64,000 nucleotides of DNA from Coregonus clupeaformis. Lineage: Eukaryota > Chordata > Actinopteri > Salmoniformes > Salmonidae. Position numbers and translations under genes: made by a program. The stretch spans positions 52,100,489 through 52,164,488 of the forward strand of contig NC_059215.1 of NCBI RefSeq assembly GCF_020615455.1, in the 5' to 3' direction. Below are positions 58,461 through 64,000 of the stretch, in pieces. A model generated the notes under the pieces. That model ran no database searches. It saw only the letters and a program-made list of their open reading frames with translations, and was not told the DNA's origin. How positions within the stretch are numbered: the first letter of the stretch is position 1; each line of letters starts with the position of its first letter.

Positions 58461-58834
58461 TGTAGTGTCTAAAAGAAACACTTTTGCTGGTCCATGCTTG
58501 TGATGATAAGAAGATCCGCCGACACTGTACTCTGTTTTTAAAGGTTTATTATAACAAAGGTTCCAGCATCGGAATTTGACAGATTCTGCAGATATCTGTG
58601 AGACAGCACAGCCAATCAGTAATTTGCTATCTTCCCTCTCTGTTCAAGACATGGCATTATATCGTACATGGCCAGAGCATGGCGTGATTCTAACATCCAA
58701 TCACTGGCCATTACATATCCTCTTTTCCAGGAATTTAGTAATGCTTTCCAGATGTTTCAGCAAAAAGAGCCACGTTTCCTATAACACACTTTTTGTAAAC
58801 GTCAGCACAATCCCAGACTGTTTAAGATACTACA
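58461..58834 (-). repeat. ERV2 3' LTR
   Basis: Ends form TGTAGT...ACTACA, an inverted pair. AATAAA is seen on minus near 58553. It differs in length and sequence from ERV1's LTR. Confidence 0.8.
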
Positions 58835-58868
58835 TATTCCCCCTTCGAGACTAATTAAGTCTCGAAAA
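58835..58868 (-). promoter_or_regulatory. ERV2 polypurine tract and hairpin
   Basis: On minus, TTTTCGAGAC and GTCTCGAA pair around a short loop, directly followed by a G-rich priming tract. Same design as 30722-30757. Confidence 0.7.
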
Positions 58869-58976
58869 CAAAAAAGAATAGGATTATGACAAATAACAAT
58901 TCTTGCTCTTGAGTAACTTTAACAATAAACCAAAATTAATGGAGATTAAACACATGTTTATATAGACACATTTTTG

Positions 58977-59070
58977 TATGTAGTGTAAATACATTATTAT
59001 GGAGTGTAAATAAATTGTCATGGAGTGTAAATAAATTGTCATGGAGTGTAAATGAATTGTCATGGAGTGT
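58977..59070 (-). repeat. Short tandem repeat upstream of ERV2 purine tract
   Basis: About four copies of a 20-bp unit containing GGAGTGTAAATAAATTGTCA on plus. Equivalent in place, not in sequence, to the array at 30505-30612. Confidence 0.75.
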
Positions 59071-59099
59071 AAGAGCGAAAAACCTGTCTGGCAGCTTTC

Positions 59100-60414
59100 A
59101 TTCCAAATATCCATCAGTCAGTCAAGACAGGAAAATTCTCTCACGGCCCCTCTGCCCTAGGCGACCACCTAAGTACTCCAGATCAATTCACACATCTTCA
59201 TGAATACATTTTAAGCTATGATGCAATTGAATACATATGAAAAACCCCAGCAAACAAAATACAATCAAAATGTCCACATTCAGGCTGGTCGACCCATCGG
59301 ACCCTCCTGTGGATTCTCTCTGTCCTTGCCTAGATCCCATATCCCTAAACTTCAACGAAATAAACAAAAACATCTGAGGTCCCCACATGTACCCAACACA
59401 GAAAACATAATTCTTCAAAAATTAATACAGAAAGAATATAACACTGGAGTGTAGTAAGAATATAACACTTCATCTCCTCCACAGTGTCATCTTTCAATGC
59501 GACGTTGATGATGGAATCGGAACATTTCCACTCCTTCCTTGTTCCACTTCCTCCAGTCCATTCATATTGTCCATGTTTGAGTATTTGAGTCCCTCTACAT
59601 ATTCCCCCATATGCTTCTGGAAGAAAAGAAAATACCAAACAGTATCTTTTGCAAAACAACACATGCAAATTAAAACATCAATATCAGCAATAATATAAGA
59701 ATTCCAAAAATGATATGAATTCCATTTCCCCCCTTTGATTCATCACAATAATATAATCATCCCACAATTAGATATTCCAAATTTCCTAGAGTTATTTCAA
59801 CCCTAGTTTTCATAACATTTTAGTCTGACTTTTTTCCAATTTTTCTTTATCTAATTTTTCAAAAAACCATTTCACTGATTTATTCACAAAAACTCTTTCC
59901 CATTTTCTTTTGAGTATATTAAATCGGGAAATTCCCACCTGCTGATGACTTCTTTACACAATAACTTTGCAACCGACTGAGCATCTTTTAGCTTAGTTGA
60001 ACATCTTATGCACCACTTGGTATATGAATGTAACCAAGAATAACAACCACACATTATTTTTCAGACAGATTATGCACCTACCTATGACATAGTCTATTCA
60101 AGAAAATATGGTTCCCAAAAACTCTACTCCTTTGTGATCTTTATCCTAATCTCCCCTTTTACAACATTAGCTAACCCATAGCTTCCTAAATCATCATGGT
60201 TTCTCCAAAACAATAATTGATTGCTACTCTAACGATTTTTCTATTTCATTGTCTTCAAAACACTTGCTTTCGAAAGTCCTTCAATTTATGGTTCAATCCC
60301 TTGACTTGCTTCATCTTTCAATTGATACTGATTCTTCCAAGGATGTCTTCCTCCTCAACTTTCACCTCAATTGAGTTCAATCTCAGTCCTACTTTGATAT
60401 CACAAACATTCTTG

Positions 60415-60447
<33 letters not shown>

Positions 60448-61700
60448 CAACATCTCTTCTTCCATAGATTCTCAATCCATCTTCACACTTCAAACACATT
60501 CATTTATCTTCCGTATAGCTTATGACTCTCCTTGTCCTTGAGCCAAAATCATCATTTTCAGAAATCGCTGATTTTCACTTCCCATAGTCCATTGTTTATT
60601 TTCACTTCAATTGTTGGATCTTTTTCTCTTCTTCTCTAATCGGTGCTATCAGTTGAAACTCCTCCTTTTCGGATCTTCTGGGCACCTCTAGAATTCTTGC
60701 TCCTTTCCTCTAAAGGGTTCACCTGTCCTCCAGATGATCTTCACTTGCTCCTGTATCTTCCTCTGAAATTATTTCTTTCCAGAAACTATCTATGGATATG
60801 AAACAACTTGTACCACTAGTTGTGGCTGGTACAGTTGCATTTGACCTTGTTCAGTTGAAACTGTAGCAGTGATTGTTGATTCGGTTCCCTCTGATTGATC
60901 ATAACCAACACTTCTTTTCTTCTTCTCCACCAGTTGTATGATTGAGTTTTCAGAGTTTCTTCGTCTTGTTCTTTCTCGTTGTTGACATATCAGTATTCTT
61001 CAAAAGGTTCTCTTCTAAGTTCTGTTCTTGAAATATCATCTTCTTACCAGTGGCCTTTCCTTTGGCCTCACTGTATTATTCTTTTCCTTCAATTCTTGAG
61101 GTCTTCATCCAGTCGTGTTACTTCTTCCACTTCTCCATTTCTTCTTTGCTCTCTTGTACCTTCAACTTTCATCAGAGATCAAATCTTGTGTATCCTTCTT
61201 CGTTTCTCCTCTTGCCAACTTCCTTCTGATCACAGAGTCATATCCACCCATGCATAACCTCTTCATCATCACTCATCTTCTTTAACTTCCCCTTCTCCTT
61301 CACGTTCCAGACATCTCCTATTGTTGGGATCCTTTTCTTCATCAGTTTCTCTTCTCTTCATCTTCATCTTCATCTTTCTGAACCTCCTTCTCTTCGTTTC
61401 CAGACATGTCGGTTCTTCTTACTTCTGGAGTTTTGAATTCATCTTCATCGTTGTTTCTGCTGGTACCCTATCTATTATTAATCTATATTTCTGATGCAAT
61501 AATCACTCCTGGATGATCATTGTAAGCTGAGAACAAACATCCCCAAGCTCTACTTTTTGAACCTATCTTATCGCTGAAATATTTTATCAATTTCTGTTTG
61601 AGAATGAAGGGCAATTTTTGTTTCCCTTGCCGGATAACCTAGCAACACTTTAATTAAAGGATTACCCCTATTTCAACCCGTGTAATGACTTTCATAGTCC
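59100..61700 (-). pseudogene. ERV2 interior, decayed
   Basis: C-poor on minus, like ERV1, with frames below about 110 codons. The stretch 59345-59668 (minus, 107 codons) includes FLPEAYGGICRGTQILKHGQ just after a splice-acceptor-like tract. A run of 29 T lies at 60419-60447. I cannot assign gene boundaries and offer no restored reading. Confidence 0.55.
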
Positions 61701-61789
61701 TGATATCTTTTTCCCCATTGTAATGACTATGTTATGTGTTTCCCTCTTGTTTCCCTCCTTTTTTTTTATTTTTATTTTTTTTTATTAAA

Positions 61790-62105
61790 AAATAATTAAT
61801 CAATTAATCCAATCAATAAACTAATCAATCAAGTCAATCAATCAATCACTAATCAAATCAATTAATCAATTAATCCAATCAACAAACCAATCAATGAAAT
61901 CAATCAATGAATTACTAATCAATCAATCAATTACTAATCAAATCAATCAATCAACTAATTAAATCAAATCAATCAATCAATTATCAATCAATCAATCAAT
62001 CAATCGATCACCAATGAACCAAATCAATTAATCAATTAATCCAATCAATCAATCAACCAATTAAATCAATCAAAAAATCAAATCAATCAATTAATCAATT
62101 AGTTT
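61790..62105. repeat. ATCA-rich simple repeat
   Basis: Over 300 bp of degenerate tandem AATC/ATCA units inside ERV2, absent at the matching point of ERV1. No gene is seen. Confidence 0.85.
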
Positions 62106-64000
62106 GTGAATTCTATTTTACCAAATTATTGATTGGTGGCAGTCTTACCACATCCGATCAGGAAAGGTAAAGGAAAGTAGTCAACTCCAGAGCAATTAAA
62201 AATAAAAGATCTGTACCAACTCACAACCCAATTGCTTAATAAGCACCTAATTACCTTAATTTTACAGAATAATGTTAATGCTGGATTTCCAAGACAACTC
62301 TAATCAATACAAGTCATTCACGGAAACTGTAATGTGCAATTATCAATTACATAAAGTCATCAGTCTGTTGCCAAGCTCTTGCGAAATGGTCACAACATGA
62401 AATATTCTATGTAAACACAATGTATCAATTATATCCTGTGAGGGAAAGTAGATTTGTGAATAATAACAGCACTGGCCTTGATTTGGACAGGGTTGCCGTC
62501 ACTGGTGTCAGTTGATGTCAGCCCCTCCTCTTTCTCTCTCTCTCTCTGTCTCCTCCTTCTCGTCTCTCGTATGACAGAAAGGCAAAAGAACAAAGAAGAG
62601 TTTAGTTTATACTTTTTTTTTTCCACATTCACGCTAAGAAATAAGCAAACAGCTTAATTCAGGAATATTATAAATAGCTCAATAACATTTTATTTTATTC
62701 ATTTATTTTATTATTATTATTATTAATCCGTCAATATATCTGTCATTCACCAACTCAACCGATTATCAACCAAACAGTTTTACAGTCAAGCAATAGTTAA
62801 TTCAAGAGAAGATTTCACTTGTGTGCAAAATTCCCCCTCCCGTTTTGTTTTTGTCTGCACTGAAAACGGACTCTCCCGTTCTCTCTCCAGTTCAGTGCAG
62901 GGGAGTGGCTAAACTCACAAATCCTACGCGTGCGCAGTTCAGTCACCAATGTGATTTCAGAGTGGTAGGAGCTATAAAAGTTGCTCCGTTCTCTTCTCCC
63001 ATAGACAATAACTGTTTAGACTTTAACAGAGCTCACAAACTGAACACATAGAACATACAGAACACAGAACACAAACCCACTACCAAGCTTGTTATCTTTC
63101 ACTTATCTGCAGATTTATAGTTATGCTGTTATCAATTACAAAACATCTCTATACACTCTTAAAAAGTCCTCCCTGTAGGCTCATGATTAGTTAGTAAACT
63201 ATAGAGACTCATAAGATCTTTAAACTTATAGTCCTTCCAGGGGGCTCATAGTTTATATAGTTTAAGAATTACAAACGTTCTCACAAACAGAGACTCATAA
63301 GATATTTAACCTTAACTGTGTTGTAGGGGTTTTAACTTTTTACTCTAGGGGCTTAACTTTTGAAAACCAAGATACCTAACACATTTATTTACAAGAGACT
63401 AAAAACTCTGCTCAAAGCCTTAGTCGACACACATCTGGAAGTCATCAAGCACGCAGCCAAACTCACTCCGTTTCACCCAAACACACACACACACACACAC
63501 AGGCTACGTTTCTGTCACATACAGGATCCGTTCACACAAGGCATGCCCATCGCCGTTTCTTTGTCTTTTAAATTGTTTTGCTAAATTTTTGCTACCTTAA
63601 GTTGACGACATTAAATGAGAGGCGACATTGGATATACAATTCGTCAACTATATTCCAAGAGGTTACATACAATTTAATATATGTCGTACAACTCACTGTT
63701 CCCAGAACAGACTTGAGAGTTAATTCTAATAACTATCAAGATTTATGGCCATCATATGGATGCCTTGGTCTCAAGGGCTTCCTTAAATTAACGGCGCCCT
63801 AAAAGTATACTGTTGACTCATATCACGCGTTATCCTCTAAGCCTTTCATTGGACACTCCTTTCACTTTTATTCAAGGCAAAATATGTGTGTCCAAATCGG
63901 TGTGCCCTACAGACACTCCCCACTGTTTGCGTTGTTCTCAACGCAAACTAATTCAGAAAATTTAGAACGGAACTCCTACCACACAGCAAAAAGAACCAGC
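62106..64000 (-). other. ERV2 leader-proximal region, no gene seen
   Basis: Noncoding-looking DNA. Near 62520-62545 CCTCTTTCTCTCTCTC corresponds in reverse to ERV1's 25470-25510. A CA microsatellite lies at 63481-63500. The 5' LTR and primer site should lie past 64000. Confidence 0.45.

Larger units (their letters stand above)
58461..64000 (-). mobile_element. Endogenous retrovirus-like element ERV2, reverse strand, incomplete
   Basis: A 3' LTR at 58461-58834 (374 bp; minus strand starts TGTAGTATCTTAAACAG and ends TTTTAGACACTACA), then polypurine tract, hairpin and interior running to the window end. The 5' LTR is not in the window. The interior matches ERV1 in reverse at several places: 61440-61690 with 26040-26330, 60780-60970 with 26690-26880, 59500-59640 with 29920-30030. 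The LTR is different, so they are related subfamilies. No long frame survives. Confidence 0.8.

Noticed and set aside
61790..62105. ATCA repeat as a CRISPR-like array
   Set aside because: It has no spacers and a tetranucleotide period; it is a simple sequence repeat in a vertebrate genome.

Overview
The window looks like a salmonid fish genome (trout, salmon or char). The basis is its dispersed elements, which I recognise as salmonid or teleost types: Tc1-like transposons whose ends read CAGTGCATTCGG, gypsy-type LTRs starting TGTCACG, a Rex1/L2-like LINE with a GAPQG/FADD reverse transcriptase, and the teleost CATTTAGCAGACGCTC repeat. No searches were run, so the species is unresolved.

Layout: the first 55 kb is a tandem segmental duplication. 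The same starting sequence recurs at 1, 16103, 38130 and 51404, giving unit A (1-16102), unit B (16103-38129), unit C (38130-51403) and a broken unit D (51404-55276). Each full unit holds, in order: a spacer block (with an LTR element and a second spacer copy in A and B), a small three-exon host gene, a reverse-strand solo LTR, a decayed Tc1-like fragment, a forward LTR, a further spacer copy, and a DNA-transposon relic split by a solo LTR and by a reverse-strand LINE. Unit-specific insertions tell the units apart: a Tc1 element (11766-13414) in A, a 7.7-kb endogenous retrovirus (23402-31098) in B, a hAT element (45819-47667) in C, and an expanded 54-bp minisatellite in D. After D come a reverse-strand LINE (55277-58460) and a reverse-strand endogenous retrovirus running off the window end (58461-64000).

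The only convincing host genes are the three copies of a small secreted-peptide gene (A 5051-5712, B 21156-21819, C 40107-40775). Each has a TATA box, a 5'UTR exon, an exon encoding a signal peptide and the start of an acidic propeptide, and a last exon encoding a 12-residue amphipathic segment followed by Gly-stop. The segments are FISTLFKLFRIFG, FISTLSKLFNLFG and FLSTISKLLSMFG. The layout resembles short C-terminally amidated host-defence peptides such as frog temporins. Every exon-3 codon difference between copies changes the amino acid, while adjacent noncoding DNA is nearly identical. Copy C has a one-base insertion in exon 2. I do not recognise this family as a described fish peptide; it is the best candidate here for something new.

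Everything else is mobile-element debris. Transposases, reverse transcriptases and retroviral interiors are all interrupted, so no autonomous element appears intact. No tRNA, rRNA, CRISPR or bacterial-type feature was seen.
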